Source of the DNA: Bacillus manliponensis
GTDB lineage: Bacteria; Bacillota; Bacilli; Bacillales; Bacillaceae_G
Assembly (NCBI RefSeq): GCF_000712595.1
Contig: NZ_JOTN01000001.1
Location: 295,901 to 359,900 of the forward strand
Direction of reading: 5' to 3'
DNA: 64,000 nucleotides
The position numbers and the translations under genes were made by a program. Within the stretch, counting starts at the first letter, position 1. Each line of letters begins with the position of its first letter. Under the pieces are notes generated by a model. The model had not been told where the DNA came from and did not search any database. It saw only the letters and a program-made list of their open reading frames with translations. Positions 1-8,871 of this stretch are shown here, in pieces.

Positions 1-544
1 CAAGATAAATATCTACATCAGGATGTTCTTTATGAACAACTTCTACCCCTTCTGGAGCAGCAACGATACACATTAACTTAATGTTTTTTGCACCGCGCTT
101 TTTCAGTGAGTTGATTGCCTCTGCTGCAGATCCACCAGTTGCTAACATTGGGTCAAGTACGATGAAGTCACGTTCCTCTACATCCGTTGGAAGCTTCACA
201 TAGTATTCTACAGGCTGTAATGTTTCCGGATCGCGGTATAAACCAACGTGTCCTACTTTTGCTGCTGGGATTAATTTCAGAATTCCATCTACCATTCCTA
301 ATCCTGCACGTAAAATTGGAATTAAACCAAGTTTTTTACCAGCAATCACTTTTGATTTCGCCATGCTAACAGGTGTTTCAACTTCGATTTCTTCTAGTGG
401 AAGGTCACGCGTAATTTCAAATGCCATTAAGCTTGCTACTTCATCTACTAATTCACGAAAATCTTTCGTACCTGTATTCTTATCGCGAATATATGTAATC
501 TTATGCTGAATTAACGGGTGATCAAATACATACAATTTTCCCAT
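1..544 (-). CDS. upp: Uracil phosphoribosyltransferase, C-terminus cut by window edge
   Basis: Makes UMP from uracil and PRPP in pyrimidine salvage; cytosolic. The minus strand reads [20 protein letters not shown] and continues without a stop to base 1, so only the last part of the roughly 209-residue family protein is missing. The PRPP-binding loop is visible near the window edge as [12 protein letters not shown]. The start at 544 has a good ribosome site (AAGGAGAG) nine bases upstream. It lies downstream of glyA on the same strand, with a strong terminator between them, so it is probably transcribed separately. Confidence 0.96.
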   Translation of the reverse strand, partial: MGKLYVFDHPLIQHKITYIRDKNTGTKDFRELVDEVASLMAFEITRDLPLEEIEVETPVSMAKSKVIAGKKLGLIPILRAGLGMVDGILKLIPAAKVGHVGLYRDPETLQPVEYYVKLPTDVEERDFIVLDPMLATGGSAAEAINSLKKRGAKNIKLMCIVAAPEGVEVVHKEHPDVDIYL

Positions 545-661
545 GTGAACTCTCTCCTTCAGATGATATTGATGTGTACGAAAACGCTTTTTTACACTAT
601 GTACGATTTTATAGAAAACCTAGTTAATATTCAAGTTTTTATTATGAAAAAGAAAAAGAGA

Positions 662-705
662 AAACCCCTCTTTCTTTTATATAGGAAAGAAAGAGGGGTT
701 TTTTG
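662..705 (-). terminator. Terminator after glyA
   Basis: A perfect hairpin (AAAACCCCTCTTTC paired with GAAAGAGGGGTTTT), ending six bases from the glyA stop codon. Runs of A on the left and T on the right let it work in both directions. Here it ends the glyA transcript. Confidence 0.85.
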
Positions 706-710
706 AATTA

Positions 711-1952
711 TTATAGTCCCGGATACATTGGGAATTTATCTGTTAAAGCACTTACACGTTTACTTGCTTCTTCAAGCGCTTCCTCATTTTCATGATTCTT
801 TAACGTGTATGCCATAATTGATGCAATTTCATCCATTTCTTCTAAACCGAAGCCACGAGATGTTACCGCTGCTGTACCGATGCGGATACCACTTGTTACA
901 AATGGACTTGCTGGATCAAATGGAATTGTATTTTTGTTAACTGTAATACCAACTTCATCTAGTACATGCTCTGCTACTTTACCTGTAATTTCTAAGCTAC
1001 GCACATCAATTAATACAAGGTGATTGTCCGTTCCATTAGAAACAAGTGTAATGCCTTCTTTTTGAAGACTTGCTGCTAAGCGTTTTGCATTATCGATGAC
1101 GTTTTGTGCATATGTTTTAAATTCTGGCTGCAATGTTTCACCAAATGCAACAGCTTTCGCTGCGATAACATGCATAAGTGGACCGCCTTGAATACCAGGG
1201 AAGATGGATTTATCAATTTGTTTCGCAAACTGTTCTTTACATAAAATCATACCACCACGTGGACCGCGTAATGTTTTATGTGTCGTTGTCGTAACAAAGT
1301 CTGCATATGGTACTGGGTTTTCATGTAAGCCTGCTGCTACAAGACCAGCGATGTGTGCCATATCTACCATTAAGTATGCGCCCACTTCGTCAGCAATTTC
1401 GCGGAACTTCTTAAAGTCAATTGCACGAGGGTAAGCACTTGCACCTGCAACGATTAACTTCGGCTTATGCTCTTTCGCTTTCGCTAATACATCATCATAG
1501 TTAATGCGATGCGTTTCTTGATCAACACCATACTCGATGAAGTTGTATTGTACACCACTGAAGTTAACAGGGCTTCCGTGCGTTAAGTGACCACCATGAG
1601 ATAAATTCATACCAAGTACTGTGTCACCATGCTCTAAAATTGTGAAGTATACAGCCATATTTGCCTGTGCACCAGAGTGTGGTTGAACGTTCACATGTTC
1701 CGCACCGAAAATTTCTTTCACACGGTCGCGTGCGATATCTTCTACTACATCAACATGTTCACAACCACCGTAGTAACGCTTACCTGGATAACCTTCTGCA
1801 TACTTGTTCGTTAATACAGAACCTTGCGCTTCCATTACTGCTTCACTTACAAAGTTTTCAGAAGCAATCAGCTCAATTTTTGAACGCTGTCTCCCTAATT
1901 CCGCTTCAATTGCAGCAAATACTTTTTCATCTTGACGTTTTACATGCTCCAT
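711..1952 (-). CDS. glyA: Serine hydroxymethyltransferase
   Basis: PLP enzyme that converts serine plus tetrahydrofolate to glycine plus methylene-tetrahydrofolate, the main one-carbon source in the cytosol. The full 413 residues fit the family. The PLP lysine lies in the conserved [15 protein letters not shown] stretch, and the N-terminal [13 protein letters not shown] motif is typical. The start at 1952 follows a strong ribosome site (AAAGGGGGATTCAG). Its position next to upp, ywlG and rpiB is conserved with B. subtilis. Confidence 0.98.
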   Translation of the reverse strand: MEHVKRQDEKVFAAIEAELGRQRSKIELIASENFVSEAVMEAQGSVLTNKYAEGYPGKRYYGGCEHVDVVEDIARDRVKEIFGAEHVNVQPHSGAQANMAVYFTILEHGDTVLGMNLSHGGHLTHGSPVNFSGVQYNFIEYGVDQETHRINYDDVLAKAKEHKPKLIVAGASAYPRAIDFKKFREIADEVGAYLMVDMAHIAGLVAAGLHENPVPYADFVTTTTHKTLRGPRGGMILCKEQFAKQIDKSIFPGIQGGPLMHVIAAKAVAFGETLQPEFKTYAQNVIDNAKRLAASLQKEGITLVSNGTDNHLVLIDVRSLEITGKVAEHVLDEVGITVNKNTIPFDPASPFVTSGIRIGTAAVTSRGFGLEEMDEIASIMAYTLKNHENEEALEEASKRVSALTDKFPMYPGL

Positions 1953-2100
1953 CTGAATCCCCCTTTTCTTAAGCGAACCACACCATTTCCCAACATTTTT
2001 CTCTTATTTTTAAGAAAAAAACGAAAATTCAAGTGATAATTCATTCTAACCTTCATGTTTTCATCTACATTCTAACATGAGTTCACAAAGGATGAAAATA

Positions 2101-2126
2101 AAAAAGGTCAAAAAATGACCTTTTCT
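2101..2126 (-). terminator. Terminator after ywlG
   Basis: Short hairpin AAAAGGTCA/TGACCTTTT with a T-run on the minus strand, 30 bases past the ywlG stop. It separates ywlG from glyA. Confidence 0.7.
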
Positions 2127-2154
2127 TTCTTACTATTTTTTAAACGTATGTAAC

Positions 2155-2727
2155 TTAGCTGCAAGTATAAGATTCTACTTCTGCCTGATACATTGCACGT
2201 GCTCCTCCGATAAGCTTCGGACGAACCTTTGCCATTGTCACGTGCGCATGCCCAATTTCTTTTACACTTGTACGAATTGGAACAGCAACATGTTTTAAAT
2301 GCATACCAATGAATGTATCACCGATGTCAATACCCCCATCGGCTTTCACAAATTCTACTACAACTGGATCCTTCATATTGTGATAGGCATACGTTGCAAG
2401 AGCCCCACCTGCCGATCGGACAGGCGTAACGGTTACAATTTCGAACTGATGTTTTTCTGCGACTTCTCTTTCAACTATTAATGCACGATTCAAATGTTCG
2501 CAGCACTGAAAAGCAAGGGCAATACCATGTTTTTCACGAAACTGCTTTAGTTCAGAGAAGATTGCTTCTGCTACTTCCATCGTCCCCGATGTTCCAATCT
2601 TTTCTCCAAGCACTTCACTTGTACTACACCCAACTACAAAAATACGACTACTTTGCAAAAAAGCTTGTTCTTGAAACTCTGAAAGTGCCGCTTGCATCTG
2701 TTCTCTTATTTGTACAATTTCCATCAT
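2155..2727 (-). CDS. ywlG: TIGR01440/DUF436 family protein (YwlG-like)
   Basis: Conserved Firmicute protein of unknown function, about 190 residues. It is recognised from the sequence ([10 protein letters not shown] near the start, [14 protein letters not shown], and a C-terminal [19 protein letters not shown]) and from its place between glyA and rpiB. The ORF can be read from 2760, but the ribosome site AAAGGGAGAGG directly precedes a double ATG at 2727/2724, so the true start is one of these. No catalytic function is claimed. Confidence 0.88.
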   Translation of the reverse strand: MMEIVQIREQMQAALSEFQEQAFLQSSRIFVVGCSTSEVLGEKIGTSGTMEVAEAIFSELKQFREKHGIALAFQCCEHLNRALIVEREVAEKHQFEIVTVTPVRSAGGALATYAYHNMKDPVVVEFVKADGGIDIGDTFIGMHLKHVAVPIRTSVKEIGHAHVTMAKVRPKLIGGARAMYQAEVESYTCS

Positions 2728-2794
2728 TACGCCTCTCCCTTTCACAGGTTGGTTCAACATATTATATTACTCACCGTTAAAAGTTAGCATACTA

Positions 2795-3238
2795 TTACTT
2801 CGTTTCGTACGTTTTAATTTTCCCTACACGATTTTCGTGACGGCCACCCTCATAATCTGTTGTTAACCAAATTTTTGCGATATCTCTTGCTAAACCTGGT
2901 CCAATTACACGCTCACCCATTGCAAGCATATTGCTATCGTTATGCTCTCGCGTTGCTTTTGCGCTGAACGTATCGTGTACCAATGCACAACGAATGCCTT
3001 GTACTTTATTTGCCGCAATCGACATTCCAATACCTGTACCGCACACTAAAATACCGCGATCTGCTTCACCTTTTGCAATCATTTCTGCTGCTGGGAACGC
3101 AAAATCAGGATAATCAACAGAGCCTGCTTCACATTCACATCCTAAATCAACATATTCCATGTTTAATTCTTCTAATAGGCTAATGATTTCTTTGCGAATA
3201 TTCATTCCACCGTGATCTGATGCTACTACTACTTTCAT
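2795..3238 (-). CDS. rpiB: Ribose 5-phosphate isomerase B
   Basis: Interconverts ribose 5-phosphate and ribulose 5-phosphate in the pentose phosphate pathway. The 147 residues carry the family signatures: VVVASDHGG at the N-terminus, the CGTGIGMSIAANK loop containing the catalytic cysteine, and HNDSNMLAMGERV. The ribosome site GGAGGGG precedes the ATG. Galactose-6-phosphate isomerase LacA/LacB is related, but the locus matches ywlF/rpiB of B. subtilis. Confidence 0.95.
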   Translation of the reverse strand: MKVVVASDHGGMNIRKEIISLLEELNMEYVDLGCECEAGSVDYPDFAFPAAEMIAKGEADRGILVCGTGIGMSIAANKVQGIRCALVHDTFSAKATREHNDSNMLAMGERVIGPGLARDIAKIWLTTDYEGGRHENRVGKIKTYETK

Positions 3239-3369
3239 TTTAAAACCCCTCCGTATAATAAAATGAGACTTCTATTCATAAAATAGAAAGTTTTTTAAAG
3301 CAAGCTCTTACAGACATATGTAAGCCGTAAGAACAGTATTCTATCCAATATCGTATTATACACGAAAGC

Positions 3370-3810
3370 TTAACTGTCTGAATGTTTTTTCAGTAAAGTT
3401 TTTATAAGTATTTCCATCTCCGTTAACGTCTGCTCATATACTTGTAACGATCCGCCATAGGGATCAGAAATATCTTTATTTATTCCCTCAACAAATTCAT
3501 ATAATGTATATACTTTCTCTCTCATGTATGGATGATGCTGTAAAATTAATTGCCTGTGAGATGATGTCATCGTTAAAATGACATCAGACCAGTTCAATAA
3601 CTCTGTTGTTACTTGCTGGGATTGATGCATAATCGGGACGCCTTTCCCATTTAAAGCACTTTTCGTATGAGAAGAAGCATCGCTCCCTACGGATGCATAC
3701 ACACCAGCAGATTGTACTTCCCATCTTCCCTCACTATGATGGCGGAGTAAAGCCTCTGCCATCGGACTACGGCATGTATTCCCTGTACAAACGAATAATA
3801 CTCGCTTCAC
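3370..3810 (-). CDS. ywlE: Low-molecular-weight phosphatase, protein-arginine phosphatase type (YwlE)
   Basis: Member of the LMW tyrosine phosphatase family. The active-site loop CTGNTCRSPMAEA (residues 8-20) has Thr after Asn. That residue in B. subtilis YwlE gives selectivity for phosphoarginine, the mark made by McsB, so arginine phosphatase is the likelier activity. The general-acid DP pair is in SDPYGGS. The longest ORF starts with TTG at 3816, but the ribosome site AGGAGG is only one base from it and eight from a GTG at 3810, so I choose 3810 (146 residues). Confidence 0.9.
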   Translation of the reverse strand: MKRVLFVCTGNTCRSPMAEALLRHHSEGRWEVQSAGVYASVGSDASSHTKSALNGKGVPIMHQSQQVTTELLNWSDVILTMTSSHRQLILQHHPYMREKVYTLYEFVEGINKDISDPYGGSLQVYEQTLTEMEILIKTLLKKHSDS

Positions 3811-3864
3811 CTTCAACTCCTCCTTACACTGACTATCCTTTATTTATCATAACTCACATTTTAA

Positions 3865-3915
3865 ATGAAAAAAAGCGCACTTCTTCTATATCTTTCAACA
3901 GAAGAAATGCGCCTT
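3865..3915 (-). terminator. Hairpin with U-run upstream of ywlE
   Basis: Minus-strand hairpin (GGCGCAtTTCTTCT pairing with AGAAGAAgTGCGC, one mismatch) followed by seven T. It lies between crr and ywlE. It may be a second terminator for crr or, being upstream of ywlE, an attenuator; the sequence does not decide. Confidence 0.5.
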
Positions 3916-4012
3916 ATTCATATATACATGAAGCCCTAATTTCCAAGTACTCAAATATACTAACATAGAATTTTAAAAAGTCTACTATTAATTGAAGTTT
4001 CCCTTAAATTAA

Positions 4013-4057
4013 CAAAAAAAAACAAGGAATCCATTCCATATCGGGCATGAATTCCTC
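4013..4057 (-). terminator. Terminator after crr
   Basis: Minus-strand hairpin with arms GAGGAATtCAT and ATGgATTCCT followed by a long T-run, 15 bases past the crr stop codon. Confidence 0.7.
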
Positions 4058-4071
4058 ATTAATCAGCAATG

Positions 4072-4569
4072 TTATTTCATTGTCACTTTCATTACTTCAG
4101 TTGCACCTTTAGTAGCCGTAACACCTACAGTTGTGTTAATTGACTCAGTCGCATCTGTGTTTGTAATTACGATTGGTGTAATTGTGCTCTTTGCTTTTTC
4201 ATGAATTAATTCTAAGTCGAAAGAAATTAATTTGTCGCCAGCTTTAACAGCTTGTCCTTCAGAAACGTGCGCTTCAAAGCCTTCACCATTCATCTTTACA
4301 GTTTCTAATCCAACATGAATTAAAACCTCTGCACCATTTTTCGCTTTAATACCAATAGCGTGTTTTGTATGGAATAATTGAACGATTTCGCCATCAACTG
4401 GAGATACGACTACACCTTCAGTTGGATCAATTGCAATACCGTCACCCATCATACGACCAGCAAATACTGGATCTGGTACTTCATCAATATTTTTCACTTC
4501 TCCAGTTAATGGAGCTACGATTGTGTCTGCTTTTGTTTTAGAACCAAGTCCAAATAATTTCTTGAACAT
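4072..4569 (-). CDS. crr: Stand-alone glucose-type PTS EIIA component
   Basis: Soluble phosphocarrier that takes phosphate from HPr and passes it to EIIB domains of sugar transporters. The 165 residues form one EIIA-Glc domain. The phosphorylated histidine is His85 in LIHVGLETVKMNG; the second active-site histidine is His70 in HTKHAIGIK. A strong ribosome site (AAAAGGAGG) sets the start. No EIIBC gene is adjacent, so it must serve transporters in trans. The EIICB at 51.4-52.9 kb lacks an EIIA domain and is a candidate client (inference). Confidence 0.93.
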   Translation of the reverse strand: MFKKLFGLGSKTKADTIVAPLTGEVKNIDEVPDPVFAGRMMGDGIAIDPTEGVVVSPVDGEIVQLFHTKHAIGIKAKNGAEVLIHVGLETVKMNGEGFEAHVSEGQAVKAGDKLISFDLELIHEKAKSTITPIVITNTDATESINTTVGVTATKGATEVMKVTMK

Positions 4570-4833
4570 CAGGTCGGCCTCCTTTTATACACCTGTAAAA
4601 TAGGGAAGTTATTTCTAGCTAATTATTCATTACATACTACATATATGTAATAAAACGCTTTCGATTAGAAAACGATAACACTAGTTGAAACCTTATTGTA
4701 TCTCTTTAAAAAAATCCAGTCAATTCAGACTGTCTGAATATGCAACTTCCACACCTTATTGTCTCCTTTCTTCCACCAATTGTCTAGAGGTCTTTACAAC
4801 CATTTTTGTGAATCCCTTAAAAAAATATCAATA

Positions 4834-4886
4834 AGTTACTTGACTTAAGTAAGTAACTGTTTTATTATAACTTACATAAAGTAAGT
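4834..4886 (+). promoter_or_regulatory. Promoter with overlapping operator for the DoxX gene
   Basis: A sigma-A-like promoter, TTGACT (4840-4845), 17-base spacer, TATTAT (4863-4868). Its -35 box lies in the centre of a perfect dyad AGTTACTT-N9-AAGTAACT (4834-4858). A second dyad ACTTAC-N5-GTAAGT (4870-4875/4881-4886) follows the -10 box. Such overlap is typical of repression by a MarR- or HxlR-type regulator; the regulator is not in this window. Confidence 0.6.
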
Positions 4887-4913
4887 AAATAAACTTTTAG
4901 GAGGTTTTATAAA

Positions 4914-5297
4914 ATGAGTTTAGGTCTTCTTATTATTCGTCTTGTTATCGGTATTACATTCATGGGTCATGGTGCACAAAAATTATTCGGTTGGTTTGGT
5001 GGTCACGGATTAAAAGGAACTGGCGGCTGGATGGAATCTATCGGCTTAAAGCCTGGTGTTTTTATGGCATTCATGGCAGGAGCTACTGAATTATTAGGTG
5101 GATTCTTATTTGCTGCTGGTGTCTTCACTTCCGTCGGTGCACTTTTTATCGTAGGAACAATGTTAATCGCTATCTTCACTGTTCACGGCAAAAATGGATA
5201 CTGGATTACACAAAACGGTTTTGAGTACAATCTTATGTTAATCGCAGTTGCAATCGGTGTGGCATTAATTGGCCCTGGTGCTTATACTTTATTTTAA
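4914..5297 (+). CDS. DoxX family membrane protein
   Basis: Small integral membrane protein (127 residues) with four hydrophobic segments. The DoxX signature is visible as RLVIGITFMGHGAQKLFGWFGG near the N-terminus and NGFEYNLMLIAVAI near the end. DoxX proteins such as B. subtilis CatD (YfiD) and MhqP are often induced by quinones or thiol stress; the exact role is unknown. The ribosome site TTAGGAGG precedes the ATG. The gene ends in its own terminator before the flavin reductase gene. Confidence 0.88.
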   Translation: MSLGLLIIRLVIGITFMGHGAQKLFGWFGGHGLKGTGGWMESIGLKPGVFMAFMAGATELLGGFLFAAGVFTSVGALFIVGTMLIAIFTVHGKNGYWITQNGFEYNLMLIAVAIGVALIGPGAYTLF

Positions 5298-5313
5298 TTC
5301 CTATTCAAGATAC

Positions 5314-5342
5314 TCCTCTTCCGATGTGAAGAGGATTTTTTT
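5314..5342 (+). terminator. Terminator after the DoxX gene
   Basis: TCCTCTTC/GAAGAGGA hairpin with a six-base loop and seven T, 17 bases after the stop codon. Confidence 0.85.
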
Positions 5343-5423
5343 ATACAACATTTAGCAGGAGTTTTCCCCTACTATCTTGTAAAGAAACAAGGAGAGATTC
5401 AGATTTAGGAAGGAGCTACTATT

Positions 5424-6032
5424 ATGCTATCCATTAATCCAAACGAACAAACAGAAAAGGATAATTACAAATTACTAACAGGAAGCATCATCCCTCGGCC
5501 AGTTGCTTTTGTTACAACAACTACAAAAGACGGTGTACTAAACGGAGCTCCGTTTAGCTATTTCAATATCGTCGCTGCAAACCCACCGCTTATCTCCATC
5601 TCTGTGCAGCGCAAAAATGGTGTTCCAAAAGATACCGCTCGAAACGCAATGGAAACAGAAGATTTTGTCGTCCACGTCTCTGACGAATCATACGTCGAAG
5701 CCATCAATGAGACCGCAGCAAACTTACCACCAAATGAAAGTGAAATCGAACTTACCAAACTAACACCAATTGAAAGCGAAGTAATCTCTACAAAAGGAGT
5801 AAAAGAAGCGAGCATCCGTATGGAATGTGTATTAGAACGTGCAATCCAGCTTGGCGGGACAGAAGATTCACCAGCATGTGACCTATTAATCGGACGCATC
5901 GTTCGCTTCCATATCGCAGAGCATCTATATGAAAATGGACGTATCCATGCAGAAGGTTTAAAGCCAATCAGTCGTTTAGCGGGGCATAACTACGCAAAAC
6001 TCGGGGACTTATTTGAATTAGTAAGACCGTAA
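5424..6032 (+). CDS. Flavin reductase-like FMN-binding split-barrel protein
   Basis: 202 residues of the flavin reductase-like family (split barrel). The start YKLLTGSIIPRPVAFVTTTTKDG and the middle NGAPFSYFNIVAANPPLISISVQRK are characteristic FMN-binding segments. Members reduce or bind FMN and often act with oxygenases or in redox stress; the substrate cannot be read here. The ribosome site GGAAGGAGC precedes the ATG. The hairpin after the DoxX gene suggests partly independent expression, but both genes share orientation and a redox theme. Confidence 0.85.
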   Translation: MLSINPNEQTEKDNYKLLTGSIIPRPVAFVTTTTKDGVLNGAPFSYFNIVAANPPLISISVQRKNGVPKDTARNAMETEDFVVHVSDESYVEAINETAANLPPNESEIELTKLTPIESEVISTKGVKEASIRMECVLERAIQLGGTEDSPACDLLIGRIVRFHIAEHLYENGRIHAEGLKPISRLAGHNYAKLGDLFELVRP

Positions 6033-6048
6033 CTATAAGCGAAAGTGA

Positions 6049-6088
6049 CACAAAGAAAAGGTGCTCTTTAGAGCACCTTTTCTTTGTG
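6049..6088 (+). terminator. Terminator after the flavin reductase gene
   Basis: Perfect 18-base-pair hairpin (arms CACAAAGAAAAGGTGCTC and its complement, loop TTTA). The T-run inside the arm makes it usable as a terminator on the plus strand. Confidence 0.8.
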
Positions 6089-6187
6089 TGTATTGAGTTT
6101 TCTTCTAAGAAAGCCTAGAGAAAATTATCTTATGTAAATATTACCACATAGAGTATATGCGTAAACTTGAGAAATACATTATTAATA

Positions 6188-6460
6188 CTACACATCTTCC
6201 CTATCTTCAACCAATACAAGCTCTTCCTTCGTTCTTTTTCCAACCTTCACAACAAAGAAATATAACGAAAGAAGCGTAATAATAAACACAATTAAAAATG
6301 GGTATGGAGAATGGAAAACACGAGCTGCCGCCGTTTTTCCTTCTACAAATTTTAACGAGCTCACATCAAAAAACTCCGCAAATCGTTGTATGCCAAGTAC
6401 ACTAAACCAAAATATAAAAAAACTAAGAATGATTCCGAAAAATTGTTTTATTTTTGTCAT
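6188..6460 (-). CDS. Small two-helix membrane protein, unknown function
   Basis: 90 residues with two predicted membrane helices: FFGIILSFFIFWFSVLGI near the N-terminus and PFLIVFIITLLSLYFFVV toward the C-terminus, with a charged acidic tail. The ORF can be extended to 6523, but the ribosome site AGAAGGAG lies nine bases before an ATG at 6460. It sits between the converging flavin reductase gene and mntP. I do not recognise a family. Confidence 0.6.
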   Translation of the reverse strand: MTKIKQFFGIILSFFIFWFSVLGIQRFAEFFDVSSLKFVEGKTAAARVFHSPYPFLIVFIITLLSLYFFVVKVGKRTKEELVLVEDREDV

Positions 6461-6580
6461 ACGATACGAACTCCTTCTAAAAATAAGACTGTTTATCCGA
6501 TGACGAATTTTAGGCATGTTCATTATGAAAGCTCTAAAAAATATATACTATTGCAATAGTATATCCGTATGATTGTGCTT

Positions 6581-7141
6581 TCACGATAAAAATAGTAACT
6601 TCATACCAAATCCAACAAGAATGGTGCCTCCGATGATTTCACCGTATGTACCGAGAGCTTGCTTCACATGTCTACCAATCAGCAAACCACACCATGTTAA
6701 CAACATGCTGACAAAGCCAAACAACATAATTGTTATGAATGTTTTTGCCCCATAAATACCAAGGCTGAGTCCAACCGAAAAGCTATCGATACTCACACTA
6801 AATGCAAACAAAAACAAACTTGCACCTTCTGGGGCATCTCGTTTCTCTCCTTCTTCTAACATGGTCGAATATATAATGTAAAAACCTAACCCCATTAGCA
6901 ATATTCCACCTAAAATGCTAGCAAAATGACCAAACTGATCCGATAAAAACCTACCAAGCATCATACCTAAAAATGGCATTATCATATGAAATACTCCGAT
7001 GGTAATACCGATATAGATGATTTGTCTTAAGCGTAGCGCAACCATCCCCATACCAAGGCTCACCGAAAAAGCATCAAGCCCTAATGCAAACGCCATAATA
7101 AATAGCGGTAACAGTTCACTTATGATGTGTTCAATCGACAT
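6581..7141 (-). CDS. mntP: Manganese efflux pump MntP
   Basis: Six-helix inner membrane exporter of Mn2+ (186 residues). The duplicated MntP motif with conserved Asp residues is visible: [15 protein letters not shown] in the first half and [15 protein letters not shown] in the second. It is the counterpart of B. subtilis ywlD, next to ywlC. The ribosome site GAGGGGGGACGAG precedes the ATG. The 71-base upstream gap is too short for a yybP-ykoY manganese riboswitch. Confidence 0.93.
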   Translation of the reverse strand: MSIEHIISELLPLFIMAFALGLDAFSVSLGMGMVALRLRQIIYIGITIGVFHMIMPFLGMMLGRFLSDQFGHFASILGGILLMGLGFYIIYSTMLEEGEKRDAPEGASLFLFAFSVSIDSFSVGLSLGIYGAKTFITIMLFGFVSMLLTWCGLLIGRHVKQALGTYGEIIGGTILVGFGMKLLFLS

Positions 7142-7212
7142 CTCGTCCCCCCTCGGACTTGCTACTTTACAATATGCATACCGAGGAGGAATTAGAAGTT
7201 ATAGATATGGAA

Positions 7213-8256
7213 CTAACCTTCAAAAATAACGTGATGTCCTGCCGCTTTCGTTAGGCGATTCATAATCGCACTACCGATTCCACTATTCGGGAATGATTCA
7301 CTAAAAATAATATCTACACCACTGCTATCAAATGTACGAAGTGTATCATATAACTTTGTTGCAACCGTAGATAAATCTGTGCGCAAACCACAAGAAAGCA
7401 CTACATCTGCATCATATACATGACTGTACTCTTCTGTTGTTAATACACCAACTTTATAACCTTCTGCTCGTTTCTCTGTCACCAGCTTTTGAATAAAGGA
7501 ACGAGATCCTTCTACAATAGAAAGAGGTGCCTTCGGTGCATAATGTGTATACTTCATACCAGGGGATTTTGGCTTTTCTGTCTCATCTAATAAAGCCGGA
7601 TCTACAGCAACTTCTCCAATTACTTCTTCCAATTGCTCTTTTGTAATACCGCCTGGGCGTAAAATTGTCGGGACGCTGCTTGTGCAATCTAATACAGTCG
7701 ATTCTACACCAACCCCCGTCGCTCCACCATCTACAATCCCAGCAATTTTCCCTTGTAAATCTTCATATACATGAGAAGCTAACGTTGGACTTGGTCGGCC
7801 AGATCGATTTGCACTTGGCGCTGCTACTGGTACATTTGCTTTTTCAATTAAAGCTCTTGCAACTGGGTGATCGGGCATACGAACTCCCACTGTTTGTAAA
7901 CCAGCCGTTACTTTTTCAGAAATTCCTTCTTTTCTAGGAAGGACAAGCGTTAATGGTCCCGGCCAAAAATGCTTCATAAGCTCCTCGGCTACCGGTGGAA
8001 TATCGGTAACAATATGCGATAACTGCTCTTTTGCGCCAATATGTACAATAAGTGGATTATCACTTGGCCTTCCTTTTGCTTCAAAGATTTTCACAACAGC
8101 CTCATCACTAAGTGCATTCGCACCAAGCCCATATACTGTTTCAGTTGGGAAAGCAATTGCTTCATTTTCTTTTAAAAGTTGTGCCGCTTCTTGTAATTGT
8201 GGATAACCATTTTCTGTTTCCACAACATTATCCACAGACCACATTTTTGTATTCAT
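7213..8256 (-). CDS. ywlC: L-threonylcarbamoyladenylate synthase, two-domain Sua5 type
   Basis: Makes threonylcarbamoyl-AMP from threonine, bicarbonate and ATP, the first step of the t6A37 tRNA modification. The N-terminal YrdC domain shows AIAFPTETVYGLGANA and KGRPSDNPLIVHI; the C-terminal Sua5 domain begins after SPGMKYTHYAPKAPL. At 347 residues it is the long form. The reading frame opens at a GTG (8265), but AAAGGA sits one base from it and ten bases from an ATG at 8256, which I prefer. Confidence 0.94.
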   Translation of the reverse strand: MNTKMWSVDNVVETENGYPQLQEAAQLLKENEAIAFPTETVYGLGANALSDEAVVKIFEAKGRPSDNPLIVHIGAKEQLSHIVTDIPPVAEELMKHFWPGPLTLVLPRKEGISEKVTAGLQTVGVRMPDHPVARALIEKANVPVAAPSANRSGRPSPTLASHVYEDLQGKIAGIVDGGATGVGVESTVLDCTSSVPTILRPGGITKEQLEEVIGEVAVDPALLDETEKPKSPGMKYTHYAPKAPLSIVEGSRSFIQKLVTEKRAEGYKVGVLTTEEYSHVYDADVVLSCGLRTDLSTVATKLYDTLRTFDSSGVDIIFSESFPNSGIGSAIMNRLTKAAGHHVIFEG

Positions 8257-8362
8257 TTTTTCCACGTCCTTTTTTCGCTTGAAATGCTTGTTATTTGTAG
8301 TGTACTATGAGCCAGAGCCAAAAGACAAACAAGGTTTATCCACAAAATGTGGATAAACCCAA

Positions 8363-8821
8363 TTAATCAGTGGATAACTTTGTTAATAGCTGACAATTTA
8401 GTATAATGACTTTTGGTTGTTTTACATTTTTACAAAAATGTTCTAAACGCCTAATCCCTTCTGAAACTTGTTCTTTATCAACAGGATAAAACTGAAAGAA
8501 CTGAAATATTGTTAAAGATTGTGGATGTTTTGTGAGTAAATATAATTGCCTAATACTTTTTTCCTTAGTATACTGCAAAAACGTTTCGAAAAAATGTAAA
8601 AACGTAACGTTATCCACAGCAGGTGTGAATAAACAAGAACGAATAAGAGCATCCTGCTCAACCTGTTCGTAACCAATAACAGCTTGGATATTCCCATCCT
8701 CTTCTAACAACATAAACTGTCCATACAACTCATTTATTTTATCATCTTCCATTTTAGCTTGTCCCAAAAAATCACGTATTTTCTCACAATCCATTTTTGT
8801 CGCAAATCGAACGCTCTTCAA
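8363..8821 (-). CDS. GNAT-like protein (YwlB position)
   Basis: About 152 residues, located between ywlC and spoIIR where B. subtilis has ywlB, a GNAT acetyltransferase-like gene. The segment QAVIGYEQVEQDALIRSCLF resembles the central beta strands of a GNAT fold, but the acetyl-CoA-binding loop is not obvious, so activity is doubtful. The AGGAGG at the beginning of the ORF is the likely ribosome site for a TTG start at 8821 rather than part of the coding sequence from 8836. Confidence 0.6.
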   Translation of the reverse strand: MKSVRFATKMDCEKIRDFLGQAKMEDDKINELYGQFMLLEEDGNIQAVIGYEQVEQDALIRSCLFTPAVDNVTFLHFFETFLQYTKEKSIRQLYLLTKHPQSLTIFQFFQFYPVDKEQVSEGIRRLEHFCKNVKQPKVIILNCQLLTKLSTD

Positions 8822-8871
8822 AAAATCCCTCCTCATATTGTTACATATGAGAAGGGATTCCTTTTTAGAAC

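Noticed and set aside
2042-2076. Direct repeat CATTCTAAC twice upstream of glyA
   Set aside because: Nine bases, AT-rich and 26 bases apart; could be chance and no known regulator fits.
4650-4663. cre-like ATAAAACGCTTTCG upstream of crr
   Set aside because: Three mismatches to the consensus, including the outer TG; too weak to call.
7142-7212. Manganese (yybP-ykoY) riboswitch before mntP
   Set aside because: Only 71 bases are available and no matching stems are seen.
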